Assembly: GCA_030035585.1 (NCBI GenBank)
Contig: CM057460.1
Span: 130,184,714-130,248,713, forward strand
DNA from: Dugong dugon
Lineage: Eukaryota > Chordata > Mammalia > Sirenia > Dugongidae
DNA: 64,000 nt
Reading direction: 5' to 3'
In this document: positions 1-12,009 of the stretch, piece after piece
How positions within the stretch are numbered: position 1 is the stretch's first letter
How the letters are laid out: each line of letters starts with the position of its first letter
The notes under the pieces: model-generated
The model's input: only the letters and a program-made list of their open reading frames with translations
What the model was told of the DNA's origin: nothing
The model's database searches: none
Program-made: the position numbers and the translations under genes

Positions 1-275
1 TGTTAAAATTTAAGTCTGATCATGTCACTCTTCTGTTCAAAACTGTCCAGTGACTTCCCATCTCACTCAGAAACAAAACCAAAGGCCCTACTATGAACTA
101 CGAGTCTTGCATGATATGGCTCTCTGATGGCCCTCTTTGCTCATCGCCTGTTGTACCCCCCCACCCAATTACTCTTCCCCCAACACAGTCGTATTGGCCT
201 TGCTCTTCTTCACACAGTCCAGGCACACTCAGGGCCTTTACCCTCCCTATTCCTTCTGCCTAGAATGTTCCACCT
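1..275 (+). repeat. LINE L2 3'-region fragment (left part)
   Basis: Diverged match to the mammalian L2 3' region, recognised from the succession of 'CAGTGACTTCCCATCTCACT', a CATGAT-TGGC segment and an 'AGGGCCTTTACC...CTGCCTAGAATG' stretch. The element resumes at about 1059, so an LTR element was inserted into it. Family assigned from memory of the consensus, not by alignment. Confidence 0.6.
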
Positions 276-328
276 CTAAATACGCATATGCAGTGTAATG
301 AATTGCTTTTGTCTGGCCTTTCTCTCAG

Positions 329-901
329 TGGTCTTATAACTCCCACCCAGGTGATTGGGCAGGACTATGCAGATAGGGTAATTGTGGCCCACCAAAGGGA
401 TTGGTTAGTTTTACCATCCCGCTGGTCTTGAAATAAGCCATCCCAGAGGCAGGAAGGAGAAGAATCCCACCACCATCAAGGAAGAAGAGCCAATGTATCC
501 TTTGGGCTGGGGGTCCCTGCACTGAGAAGCTCCTTGAAGCAGGAGACCAAGAAAGAAAGAAAGCTGTAACCCTGAAGATGGTGAGAAGTGGTAGCAGGAG
601 AGACCTGGCAGCAAAGACCCAGCAGCTGGAGACAGGTCCATGAGCTTCCTGGCCCACAGAGACAGAAAGCTGAGTGCCTTTGGTCAGAGACTGAGGGCCA
701 GAGAGAGGTGTACCTATGAGCATAGCTGGCAGGAGTCCATCCTGATGGAAGAACTGTATCCTGAGCATTCCTAAACCTGAATTGTAACTGTTACTTCTCT
801 AATAAACCTCATAACTGTGAATATTATCTGTAGATTCTGTGTGGCCGTTGCAATGAGTTATCGAACCCAGCAGAGAAGTGGAGAGTGCTATGAGTGGGAC
901 A
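329..901 (+). mobile_element. ERVL-class LTR (5' LTR)
   Basis: About 573 bp beginning TG (329) and ending CA (901), with a poly(A) signal AATAAA at 801-806. Immediately 3' is a primer-binding-site-like sequence, which makes this the 5' LTR of an ERV3/ERVL-type provirus. Part of it (about 490-540) resembles the MaLR-like LTRs elsewhere in the window. It interrupts an L2. The ORFs on its reverse strand (334-768) are incidental. Confidence 0.6.
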
Positions 902-1058
902 GTTGGTGTCAGAATTGGTAAAGATGGCACAGAGAGGAGGCATATCTGACCCCTGCCTCATAGGAATCAGCCCTGAGCTGTTGATACTTGATTCTCCTTT
1001 CCGCTTGTGAAGTTAAAGGAGATCAGACACTGCCCCCATGGTGTTTTTACACCATATG
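902..1058 (+). mobile_element. ERVL internal stub with tRNA-Leu PBS
   Basis: Starts two bases after the LTR with TGGTGTCAGAATTGG at 904-918, which matches the complement of the 3' end of tRNA-Leu (a usual ERVL primer) with one mismatch. Only about 150 bp of internal sequence follows before L2 sequence returns; no gag, pol or 3' LTR is visible. The right boundary is approximate. Confidence 0.5.
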
Positions 1059-1325
1059 GCTCACTGCCTCAATTCTTTTAGGTCTTAATCCAAAGGCAGC
1101 CTCACACAGAGGTCTTCTTTGGCTATTCTTTCTAAAATTTCAACCCCTGACATTTTTATATTTTTCTCCTTGTCTTCTGCTCTCCAGTGTTTCTTATCAC
1201 CCTCTAATATATTCTATATTTTCCATATTTGTCTTACTTATTGTCTAACTCCCCCCTAGAAAGTATACTCCATGAAGACCTGGATTTTGTCTGTTTATTC
1301 ACCAATAATATAACCTGAAATAAAA
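1059..1325 (+). repeat. LINE L2 3' end (right part)
   Basis: Continues the L2 of 1-275: 'TCTTTTAGGTCTTAAT' then the terminal motif 'CTAGAAAGTATACTCCATGA...GGATTTTGTCTG', typical of the last 100 bp of L2. The short ORF here is not a gene. Confidence 0.6.
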
Positions 1326-1417
1326 GTTTCACAAAATAATACTTATCTTTACTGTATGTGATGTACGCTGATATTTTGTATTTTGTTTCTTTTGTTAAAA
1401 GTACTGGTTTTATCCCA

Positions 1418-1807
1418 TGTTATGGGTTGAATTGTGTTCCTGTTTGGCAATAGGAGTTCCCTTTTTTATGTTAATGAGGTCTTGTTGGAGTAGGGTGGGT
1501 CCTAAACTTACCCCTTCTGATTGGTGTCTTATCAAAAGATCAGAACAGATACTGACACACATCTGGGAAAATAGAGGCCATGTCAGATACATCTACAAGC
1601 AGCTAAGGAATGCCAGGAAATGCCAGGGGCTACAAAAATGCAAAGAGACAAGAATCTACCCCTATAGCCCACAAAGAGAGCCTAGCAAAGCTGACACCCT
1701 AAATTTGCACTGCTAGCCTCCAAAACTGTGAGACAATAAATTTCTGTTCTTTAAAGCCACATACTTGTGGTATTTTTTTGTTACAGCAGCGCTAGGTAAC
1801 TAAGACA
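1418..1807 (+). mobile_element. MaLR (MLT1-like) solo LTR
   Basis: 390 bp from TGTTATGGGTTGAATTGTG to ...CTAAGACA, with the diagnostic 3' block 'CCTCCAAAACTGTGAGACA' followed by AATAAATTTCTGTTC. Flanks tCCCA (1413-1417) and aCCCA (1808-1812) are a 5-bp target duplication with one mismatch. No internal ERV sequence, so a solo LTR. Confidence 0.75.
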
Positions 1808-1879
1808 ACCCATTAGACTGACTTCATGATCCAATCATGGATCATTATTTACAGTTTAAATCATTGCCTAATATATGCT

Positions 1880-2035
1880 CTCATTGTGTCCTCTGTGTTT
1901 ATTTCATAACTATTGTGACTGTATATACATATGAGACTATGTGTTTATTCCCTGTGGACTGTGAGTCCCATGAGGCCATGCTATGTCTGTCCTACTCACT
2001 GCTACATTTCCAGTACCTCGCATAGTGCTGTAACA
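1880..2035 (+). repeat. LINE L2 3'-end remnant
   Basis: Contains 'GGACTGTGAGTCCCATGAGG', then '...CCAGTACCTCGCATAGTGCTG', the usual terminal motifs of L2, without the TGAATGAA tail. Old and diverged. Confidence 0.55.
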
Positions 2036-2040
2036 AGTCC

Positions 2041-3890
2041 ATGTCATGTGCAAGCAGAAGTTAAAAGGGAGAAGATGCTGTAAGCAGAAGTTAGCTACTA
2101 GGCAGATAATGAGCAGAAACACAGAGGGAAGTAGAAACAATGACCCATGAGCAAGTGAGAGAGCTCTAGTTCCATTTCTAAGTCCATAAGTACCTTTACA
2201 GCAAACTTCTTTACTCCCTTTCTCAATTAAGATGAGTTTTTATTTTATAAAACTAATGCTGCGTAAGTAGCAGTTGAATTAAAGATCTTGATCAATCAGA
2301 GCAAACAATCCAAATAGTCCAGTAAAGTAAATATCAATAGGTTCTTAATTTGAGAAAGGTTTCATTGGATAAATGCTGAAATTACTTTATAGTCTGGGGA
2401 TGAGGAGGGAGAGTATGTTTGCTTCAGTTCAGCCTTCCTGCCCCTTTATCACCTAGCTGATTTCCTTCTGTATGTATGGCTCTGCCATACAAGGAGAACT
2501 CCTCTCTGATCCCTTGCCCCTTCCTCATATGATTGCTTAATAGGAAAAAGGATAATCTAGATTGTATTAGGCCTCTATTCTGGAAGATGCTTTCAAAGGT
2601 AAATAGAACTTATAGGAGTAATTTCTTTCTGGATGTCCTCTCTTCTAGGAGGCTTCAGTGATACAGGCCTGATCCCCACCCAGGGAACTACCTGGATTAG
2701 TATTTAGGCCAGCTCAAGGTTAGATACTCTAGCTTGTTCTTGTCTCTTCTAGTACATTTCACTTCTCCACACCTTACTTTATACAAGAATTGTAAAATCT
2801 GTAGTTCAAGTTTGGCCCCTTAGATGGTCCAGTCTAATTCATTAGATTCTACATTTCAGATGAGAGATAGAAAAAAGTGTTCCTATGACTATGTTGTTTT
2901 TGGTTTTATACAACATATATATTTATTTATTATTCATTTATATATTCACATAATACTATATATATATTATTTTATATATATAAATTTGTTTGGCAGTGAC
3001 TGATATAACCATGAAAGCTAATAAACCTTAAGCTTTAGTACTTCTCATTTGCATGGGCCCCTTCCAAAAATGAACCTAATTTTGTCTTTTTATTTTTATT
3101 TTTTTAAGAGGGCCTCCAAAAATGTATAATCTTCATGCCCCATAAAATCTTCAGAAATGTTGTTGGTTGTATTGTATGATTAAGTGGAGAGTTTCAGGAA
3201 CTCAGGTCTGGCCAGGAGCCCTGGCTTTCACGAGCCCAAACAACTGCATTCCACATTGAGGAGTTGGTGCTGAAAATATAAACATTAAAATAAAAGATAA
3301 ATAAATAAAGCAACTTTTGGTTTCCTCTTCTTGACAAGCGAGGTGGGTGAATCAGGGCCCATAGGAAAATATTAAAGGAGATAAGAGGTTATTACTTAGC
3401 TAATGAGTATAGAAGGACGTGTCTGTAGTCCAAGGAAATTCTGAGTAAAAATATAAATTATGATCTTTGACTTGTAATTCATACAGAATTTTAGTCAATT
3501 CGGTTTGAAGATGTTAGAGATGAACTGGAGATCTGGATAGAGAGGTGTGAAATAAAATTAGATTTTCACACTGTTTTCAAGATTATAATTGTAAAACAGA
3601 AACATTCAAAACTCAAGGTGAATTTGGAGAGAGCAGGAAAATATCCTTCATAACCACTTCCCTTTAAACCATGAGACAGAGAATATATTCCTGAAGGGTT
3701 GGGACCTACATAGAGAACTGCTGGAGCGAGGGCCCCATTTTAATATGCCCCAGGAAGCCAATAGGATCACCACCCCAAATCTACCATTTTGCAAAATTGT
3801 TTTATAAATTGAGAAATTGATTAGGATGAATTTTTGACTCAGAATTAGAACTAAAAGAACTCTAGGAAGCCTTAATATTCTATTTATATA
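2041..3890. other. Intergenic, no gene seen
   Basis: No ORF with coding character and no repeat I can name. 2905-2990 is an AT-rich low-complexity stretch with TA runs. Possible very old repeat scraps at 2790-2870 are too diverged to call. Confidence 0.5.
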
Positions 3891-3892
3891 AA

Positions 3893-3998
3893 GTTTTTTT
3901 AAGGTCATTTGCCTAAAATCACACAGCTAGTTAGTCACAAAGGTAAGACTAAACCCCAGGACTGGTAATTCTCAGTCCAGTGCATTTTCTGCTACACC
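3893..3998 (-). repeat. MIR SINE fragment
   Basis: Reverse-orientation MIR core: 'AAGGTCATTTGCCTAAAATC' then ACACAGCTAGTTAGT and 'CTCAGTCCAGTGCATTTTCT', the usual order in an inverted MIR. Confidence 0.6.
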
Positions 3999-3999
3999 T

Positions 4000-4770
4000 T
4001 ATTGACAACTACTATTTCAAAAATGAAAATCCATGTGCGTTAATTAAATTTGCCTGAAACTTGTTAACCTTCCAAATAGACGTCAATTTCCCATGCCAGA
4101 AGAAAAGCAATCTTTTACTTCTTATTTAAGAGCATTAAATTTAGCTGTTGGATGCTTTCATATGACACTTGATTACTTTAGCTTTAATAGAAGTATAAAC
4201 AGAAACAAGAATTACTATTAAACTTACAATTACCAAAATATTCACAAGAGGGAATCACATAATTTTAAATCTTCGTTGCTTATATAACTTTTTTTTTTTT
4301 TAAATGGTTTACAGTTATTATGTAACACATTCAACAGTCTGTCTGGTCAGCCAAATACAGGCTATCATACACAGTTCTTCTAATCATATCTAAAATGTCA
4401 ACCTATTTTTTTTTAATTACTAATTTTTTGGTTTTTTGGCCTATTGCTTGATTTCCTTTAGGAATGACCTTATTTCTTTTAGGATCTGGCCAGAATTTAA
4501 TTCAGTGTTTCCAAAACTTTAGTCATTCACATTTATGATCTCTTCCATATTTACATACCACCTCTTCTAATATTTAGTTAATATTTTTATTTCTATTGAC
4601 ACTTTTATATTCAATACCTAGTGTACTCTCATCCTAAATAATAATATCCAGGAAATCATAGGTCTGATATGCTAATTATAATTATATAATTTTTACATTA
4701 AATACTCAACTATTATTAAAAAAAAAACACCAACATTTATTACCTAAAATGACCCTGCTTTGGAAAACAC
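4000..4770. other. Intergenic AT-rich, nothing recognised
   Basis: Mostly A+T-rich single-copy-looking sequence with a poly(T) run near 4290 and a poly(A) run near 4718. No coding signal or assignable repeat. Confidence 0.5.
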
Positions 4771-4774
4771 TGGT

Positions 4775-4965
4775 ATAGTTAGTGGAAAGAGCACCAAATC
4801 CAAAATAAGAAGACAGGACTTTAAAACCCAGCTCTGACATTTTCCTCTGTGAAAATCACTTTACCCCTCTGAGCCTGTTTCCTAATCTGTAAAATGTTGA
4901 AGAATATCTGTCCTGCTTCCGTTTGTGGGTTATTGTGGGATTTAAATTGCATGACAAAAATATTT
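4775..4965 (+). repeat. MIR SINE
   Basis: Forward MIR order: 'AACCCAGCTCTGACATTTTC', 'AAAATCACTTTACCCCTCTG' and 'CCTAATCTGTAAAATGTTG'. The short ORFs over it are incidental. Confidence 0.6.
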
Positions 4966-5607
4966 TGTAACTATGAAAAACATGGGAGAAAAACAGGGTT
5001 TTATGTAGGACAATATATAATAATACATACGGCAATAAAGGAGAAGTCAACTCATTTTGTGCTTACTGTATTTAAAAGCAGTTTATCCTTTAATCTACAA
5101 GACTATATATTTCCTTCAGAAATTAATAACTGGGGTATAACATAGGGTTGCTGTTTATCTCTCCATCAATAGGGAGTTTGAAGGGGGAAAAAACAACCTT
5201 GTCCACCTCAGGAATGCAACTGTTCTGTTCGTTTGCTTCCAGCCACTACAACTTGGCAGGCACTGCAGGCGCATCTGCAGAGGGTGGCCGAGAGTAGGGC
5301 TTAGCACAGTGTGGCACCTGATCAATGCATATAAATTGACATGACTGATAATTGCAGAATTATAATAAACCTCATTTTTATCATCCAGTAAAGCTTAAAC
5401 AGTGAGTTCTTACATTGTCTTCTTACAAGGAGTCAGCAGCAACTGCTCTCGGACTTAATCCGGGGTCATTCAGAGAGCCAGCTGCCTCTTGGAAACGTCC
5501 GCATCCAAACCTCAAAGGGATCTTCCCAGTCCACACTCAGCCTTCTGAAGTAGTGTTAGGTACCTCTGAGGAAACAAGAAACACGTCTCAGCCCAGTATG
5601 TGCCACG
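4966..5607. other. Intergenic, nothing recognised
   Basis: Unique-looking sequence, locally more GC-rich at 5210-5600 than its surroundings. No splice-bounded ORF or repeat could be named. A conserved non-coding element cannot be ruled out by eye. Confidence 0.4.
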
Positions 5608-5852
5608 CAAAAACAAACAAAAAATACCAACCAACCCAGTTGCCATCGAGTTAATTCTGACTCATGGCAACCTCATGTGTTTCAGAGTAGAACTGCACTC
5701 CACAGAGTTTTCAAGAAACACTGGTCCACAGGGTTTTCAATGGCTGTGGTCTTTCAGGAGTAGATCACTCCAGGCCTTTCTTCCAAGTCACCTCAGAGTG
5801 GCTTCCAACTACCAACCTGTTAGCAGCCGAGTGCTTAATTATTTGTGTTACC
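5608..5852 (-). mobile_element. AfroSINE, reverse
   Basis: Reads on the minus strand from a tRNA-like head (right end, about 5815-5852, with TTAGCAGCCGAGTGCTTAA) to the tail 'GTTGCCATCGAGTTAATTCT' next to an A-rich stretch at 5608-5630. Diverged in the middle. Confidence 0.75.
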
Positions 5853-6307
5853 CAGGAACTTCATATTTCTTCTCAGTCATCTTTTGCCTGATATGGAACA
5901 TTAAGATACAAACAAATGTGTCATCCACTGTGCTATGTACGTTCACTTATATTAATACATTTAATATCATTCTTTTCATTTGTTAGAACCCTAATGTTAT
6001 TTGGTTCTAAGTTATGATTGTGCTTTCCATCCTAAAAGTTGAAATGTTCAGAGTTACCCACATTATAAACAAATTATTCAGTTTCTTGGGGTGAAATATC
6101 AATTATCTGTGATGTGTGGGCATTTGAGTGTTTTTTATATGACATTTGAGTTTTAAAAAGTAGAATATAAAATACTTAGCATTAAAAGTATATTTTCATG
6201 CGTTTAAATCTGTATTTGAATCAGAAAACTCTTGAGACACTTGCCTTATCTTAGTTATCATTATAAGTGCTATTATAATTGTAATTATAATTGTAATGTA
6301 CTACAAC
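5853..6307. other. Intergenic AT-rich, nothing recognised
   Basis: A+T-rich sequence with no coding or repeat signal that I can assign. Confidence 0.5.
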
Positions 6308-9300
6308 TATGTTGTTGTTAGGTACCATCGAGTAGGTTCCTATTCATAGCGACCTTTTGTACAATAGAACGAAACACTGCCCAGTCCTGTACCATCCTCA
6401 CAATCGTTATGCTTGAGCCTGTTGTTGCAGACACTGTGTCAATCCATCTCGTTGAAGGTCTTCCTCTTTTTCACTGGCCATTTACTTTACAAGCATGGTG
6501 TCCTTCTCCAAGGACTGGTCCCTTCTGATACGTCTAAAGTATGTGAGATGAAGTCTCACCATCCTTGCTTCTAGTGAGCATTCTGGCTAAACTTCTTCCA
6601 AGACAGATTTGTCGTTCTTTAGTAGTCCATGGTATATTCAGTAGTCTTCTCCAGTACCACAACTCAAAGGTGTCAATTCTTCTTAGGTCTTCCTTATTCA
6701 TTGTCCAGCTTTTGCATGCATATGAGGTGACTGAAAACACCATGGCTTGGGTTAGGCGCACCTTAGTCCTCAAAGTGACATCTTTGCTTTTTAACACTTT
6801 AAGGAGGTCTTTTGCAGCAGGTTGGCCCAGTGCAATGCATCGTTTGATTTCTTGACTGCTGCTTCCGTGGGTGTTGATTGTGGATCCAGGTAAAATGAAA
6901 TCCTTGACAACTTCAAACTTTTCTTTGTTTATCATGATGTTGCTTATTAGTCAAGAACTGAGGACTTCTGTTTTCTTATGGTGAAGTGTAATCCATACCG
7001 AGGTGGTCTTTGATCTTCATCAGTCAGGGCTTCAGGTTCTCTTCACTTTCAGCAAGCAAGGTTGTGTCACCTGCGCAGATTGTTAATTAGTCTTCCTCCA
7101 ATTCTGATGTCGTGTTCTTCTTCATATAGTCCAGGTTCTCAGATTATTTGTTCAGCATACAGATTGAATAAGAATGGTGAAAGGATACAATCCTGACTCA
7201 CACCGTTCCTAATTTTAAACCATGCAGTATCTCCCTGTTCTGTTTGAACGACTGCCTCTTGGTCTAAGTACAGGTTCCTCATGAGCACAATTAAGTGTCC
7301 TGGAACTCCCATTATTAACAATGTTATGCAAATTTGTTATGATCCACACAGTTCAATGCCTTTGCATAGTCAAGAAAACACAGGTAAACATCTTTCTGGT
7401 ATTCTCTGTTTTCAGCCAGGATCCATCAGACATCAGCAATGATATCCCTCATTCCGTGACCTCTTCTGAATCAGGCTTGAATTTCTGGCAGTTCCCTGTC
7501 TATGTACTGCTGCAACCGCTTTTGAATGCTCTTCAGCAAAATTTTTCTTGTGTGTGATATTAATGATATTGTTTGATAATTTCCACATTCTGTTGGATTG
7601 CTTTTCTTTGGAATGGGCATAAATATGGATCTCTTCCAGTAAGTTGGCCAGGTAGCTGTCTTCCAAATTTCTTGGCATAGACAAGTGAGCACTTTCAGCA
7701 CTGTACCCATGTGTTAAAATATCTCCATTGTTATTCCATCAGTTCCTGGAGCCTTATTTTTTACCAATGCCTTCAGCGCAGCTTGAACCTCTTCCTTTAG
7801 TACCATCGGCTCCTGATCATATGCTACCTCCTGAAATGTTTGAACATTGACCAATTCTATTTGGTACAGTGACTCTGTGTACTCCTTCCATCTTCTTTTG
7901 ATGTTTCCTGCATCGTTTATCATTTTTCCCATAGAATTCTTCAGTATTGCAACCCAAGGCTTGAATTATTCTTTCAGCTTGAGAAATGCCAATCATGTTC
8001 TTTCCTTTTGGTTTGCTAACTCCAGGTCTTTGCACATTTCATTATAATACTTTACTTTGTCTTATCGAGCTGCCCTTTGAAATACTCTGTTCAGCTTTTT
8101 TACTTCATCATTTCTTCCTTTTGCTTTTAGCTATTCTTTGTTCAAGAGCAACTTTCAGAGTATCTTCTGACATCTGTTTAGATTTTTTTCTTTCTTTCCT
8201 GTCTTACTAATGACCTCTTGCCTTCTTCATATATGATATCCTTGATGTCATTCCACAGCTCGTTTGGTCTTCAGTCATTAATGTTCAATGCATCAAGTCT
8301 GTCCTTGAGATGGTCCCTAAATTCAGGTGGGATATACACAAGTCATACTTTAGTTTTTGTGGACTTGTTCTAATTTTCTTCAACTTCAACTTGAACTTGC
8401 ATATGAGTAATTGATGGTCTCTTCCACAGTCGGCCCCTGGCCTTGTTCTGACTGAAGATACTGAGCTTCTCCATCGTCTCTTTCCACAGATGTAGTTGAT
8501 CTGATTCCTGTGTATTCCATCTGGAGAGGTCCACATGTATAGTTGCTGTTTATATTGTTGAAAAAGGTATTTGCAATGAAGTTGTTGATCTTGCAGAATT
8601 CTTTCATGCGATCTCTGGCATCATTCCTGTCATCAAGGCCATATTTTCCAATTACCAGTCCTTCTTCGTTTCCAACTTTTGCATTCCAATTGCCATTAAT
8701 TATCAATGCATATTTATTGTACATTTGATCAATTTCAGACTGCAGAAGTTGGTAAAAATCTTCAATTTCTTCATCTTTGGTGTTGGCAGTTGGTGCGTAA
8801 ATTTGAATAATAGTCGTATTAATAGTTGTATCAGGAAAGGTGTGCGTCAGGGTTGTATCCTTTCACGATACCTATTCAATCTGTATACTAAGCAAATAAT
8901 CCAAGAAACTGGACTATGTGAATAAAAACAGGGTGTCAAGATTGGAGGAAGACTTATTAACAACCTGCGTTATGCAGATGACACGACCTTGCTTGCTGAA
9001 AGTGAAGAGGAGTTGAAGCAATTACTGATGAAGATCAAAAACCACAGCCTTCAGTATGGATTTCACCTCAATGTAAAGAAAACAAAAACCCTCACAGCTG
9101 GACATAAGCAACATCATGATAACCATAGAAAATATCGAAGTTGTCAAGGATTTCATTTTACTTGGATCCACTATCAACACCCATGGGAGCAGCAGTCAAA
9201 AAATCAAAAGATGCATTGCATTGGGCAAATCTGCTGCAAAAGACCTCTTTAAAGTGTTGAAAAGCAAAGATGTCACCTTGAAGACTAAGGTGTGCCTGAC

Positions 9301-10445
9301 CCAAGCCATGGTGTTTTCAGTCATCTCATATGCATGCAAAAGGTGGACAATGAATAAGGAAGACCGAAGAAGAATTGACGCCTTTGAATTGTGGTGTTGG
9401 CGAAGAATGTTAAATATACCATGGACTGCCAAAAGAACGAACAAGTCTTTCTTGGAAGAAATGTAACCAGAATGTTCCTTAGAAGCAAGGATGGCGAGAC
9501 TACAGCTCATATGCTTTGGACGTGTTATCAGGAGAGATCAGTCCCTGGAGAGGGACATCATGCTTGGTGGAGTAGAGGGCATGCAAAACAAAGGAAGACC
9601 CTCAACAAGATGGATTGACAGAGTGGCTACAACAATGGGCTCAACCATTGTGAGGATGGCGCAGGACCAGGCAGTGTTTCGTTCTGTTGTACATAGGGTC
9701 ACTATGAGTCAAAACGGACTCCATGGCACCTAATAACAACAGCAGTCATATTAACTGGTCATACTTTTAGGCGTATGGATATTATCCTATCACTAACAGC
9801 ATTGTACTTCAGGATAGATCTTAAAATGTCCTTTTGACAATGAACATCACTCCATTCCTCTGCAATTTGTCGTTCCTGGCGTAGTAGACCATATGGTTGT
9901 TTGGTTCAAAATGGCCAATACCAGTCCATTTCAGCTCACTAATGCCTAGGATATCGATGTTTATGCGTTTCTTTTCATTTTTGACCACTTCCAATTTTCC
10001 TAGGTTCATACTTCATACATTCCACATTCTGATTATTAATGGATGTTTGCAGCTGTTTCTTCTTATTTTGATTTCTGCAACATCAGCAAATGAAAGTCCT
10101 GAAAGCTTGACTCCATCCACATCGTTAAGATCAACTCTACTTTGAGGAGACAGCTCTTTCCTGGTCACATTTTGAGTGCCTTCCCACGTGATGGGTTCGT
10201 CTTCAGGCATTATATCAGACAATATTCTGCTGCTATCCATAAGGTTTTCACTGGCCAGTTTTTTCAAAAATAGACTGCCAGGTCCTTCATCTTAGTCTAT
10301 CTGAGTCTGGAAGCTCCGCTGAAACCTGCCCACCAAGGGTGATCCTGCTAGTATTTGAAATACAAGTGGCAAAGCTTCCAGTATTACAGCAACATGCAAG
10401 CCACCATAGTACAATGAACTGACAGACACATGGTGAACTACAGCT
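6308..10445 (-). mobile_element. RTE/BovB-like LINE, reverse, near full length, defective
   Basis: Minus-strand RTE non-LTR retrotransposon of the afrotherian type. Its 3' tail is the left edge (TGTTGTTGTTAGGTACCATC, complement of GGTACC-TAACAACAACA) and its 5' region is the right edge. Reading leftward, fragments give an AP-endonuclease domain (about 10010-8290; 'ISELKWTGIGHFE', then 'NGNWNAKVGNEEG' and 'PDGIHRNQINYICG'), a reverse transcriptase region (about 7930-7140; 'NKAPGTDGITMEIF', 'NGVSQDCILSPFLFNLYAEQ') and the 3' C-terminal part (6935-6534; 'SYACKSWTMNKEDLRRID'). Many stops and frameshifts break the single long ORF expected of RTE. It is split by a second RTE at 8823-9743. The 5' limit near 10445 is where similarity to RTE 5' sequence seems to end; no target duplication was seen. 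Confidence 0.85.
8823..9743 (+). mobile_element. 5'-truncated RTE LINE inserted into the reverse RTE
   Basis: Forward RTE 3' portion of 921 bp beginning inside the reverse transcriptase ('RKGVRQGCILSRYLFNLYT') and running through 'NLRYADDTTLLAESEEELKQ' (the YADD catalytic box survives) to the tail CATGGCACCTAATAACAACA. The insertion sits between AGTCGTATTAA (8812-8822) and AGTCATATTAA (9744-9754), an 11-bp target duplication with one difference that restores the reverse RTE when removed. Frameshifted, not functional. Confidence 0.88.
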
Positions 10446-10689
10446 ATAGAAGCTATAAAACTGAATTTAACTCATACTACGATCCTGATTATATCATGAT
10501 ATTAAATGCAGAAAAAATAGTTATTTGGGTTCTCTGATCGTTTGGATGGGGATAAATAAGTTTATTATAATTGCAAATTATCCTAGTTAGTAAGAATTTA
10601 GGATATAAATCATTTTAAGAAATTGTCAGCTATGCCTAGATCTTGGTTTCTAAACACCATTCTCCAATAAAAGGAAATAGGGCTCCTTG

Positions 10690-11628
10690 GAGAAATGGTT
10701 ACTTCAACAACTGGTTCGGAAAATATACAAGATGAGCCCGGCGCATCCTGTAGCACCTGAAAGTAAAGTGCTCAAAAAAAAAAAAAACACTCCAAAATGT
10801 TGGGGGTTTGTCAAAGGGACACAGGAGCCAACTGAAAGAGCTCCCAATGACCAAAGCTGGAACAATTTGAGCCATAAAATAAAGCAGTATCCGGATTATA
10901 AACAAAAATACAAAATAAATATCTATGAATTCATACTGATATAGAAAAATTATTGAATAAATAAATGGAGGAGAAGAGACAAATCTCTGCATGCAGAAGA
11001 ATTCCAGGTAACTTACGAAGATACTCCACCCTCAAGGAGCAGGAGCATAGCTCCCCACATTTTAAGTGTAAGTTACAGTAATAACTTTACAGTGAAGAAA
11101 CCTAACAAACACTACCCCAGGCAGATGATCAAGGTCAACATTAACAGTGATGATAAATCAAGTTGATAGAATGTAGCCTTGATATGATGTGATGAAAATG
11201 GTACTTTACATAACCCCATTCTAATCATGGGGAAGACATCAGACAAATTCCAGTAGAGGGGCATCCTACAAACTACTTGATAGTCCTCAAAACTGTTAAG
11301 GTCATCAAAAACAAGACAAGTCTGAGAAACTGTCACAGCCAAGAGGAGCCTAAGGAGACATGATGACTAAATGTAATGTGGAATCCTGGGATAGAAATAA
11401 AATTAGTACAACTAAGAAATCTGAAAACAAAACAAAACATGGACTTTAGTTAATAATAATGTATCAATATTGGCTCATTAATTGTAACAATGTACCATGT
11501 TACCAGTGTAAGGTGTTAATAGGAGAAAATGGATGTGGTGCATATGGGAACTGTCTGTACTATCTTCTCAATTTTTCTGTAAATCTAAAACTGTTCCAAA
11601 AAAATAAAGTCTGTTAAAAAAATGTAGT
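10690..11628 (+). mobile_element. Old L1 (L1M-type) 3' UTR
   Basis: Long non-coding L1 3' region ending with the typical old mammalian L1 sequence 'GGGAACTGTCTGTACTATCT', 'TTTTTCTGTAAATCTAAAAC' and TTCCAAAAAAATAAAGT. Earlier motifs such as 'GGGGGTTTGTCAAAGGGACA' belong to the same 3' UTR. 5'-truncated. Confidence 0.65.
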
Positions 11629-12000
11629 CACTGAGACTGGAAGACATGGCCCCCAGACTCTCTGTTAGCCTAGAACGGAAACCATTCCCAAAGGCAGCTC
11701 TTCAGACAAAGATTAGACTGGACTATGGGACATAAAATGATACTCGTGAAGAGAGTGCCTCTTAGCTCAAGTAGATACATGAGACTAAATGGGCAGCTCC
11801 TGTTTGGAAGCGAGATGATAAGGCAGAAAGGGACAGGAGCTGGTTGAATGGAGACAGGAAATGCAGGGTGGAAAGGAGGAGTGTGCTGTCACATTATAGG
11901 GAGAGCAGCTAGGGTTACATAGCAATGTGTGTATGTATTTTTGTATGAGAAACTGACTTGAACTGTAAACTTTCACTTAAAGCACAAAAAAAAAAAAAGA
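11629..12000 (+). mobile_element. Afrotherian L1 3' end
   Basis: 5'-truncated L1 3' UTR: 'GACATGGCCCCCAGACTCTC' to 'GAACTGTAAACTTTCACTTA' then AAGCACAAAAAAAAAAAA. The same 3' end appears inverted at 45064-45265 and 62123 onward, which identifies it as a young L1 lineage. Inserted at or in the tail of the older L1. Confidence 0.75.
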
Positions 12001-12009
12001 TATGTCAGT

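Noticed and set aside
2905..2990. Possible AT-rich replication or matrix element
   Set aside because: Only TA/TATT low complexity is visible; nothing specific supports a function.
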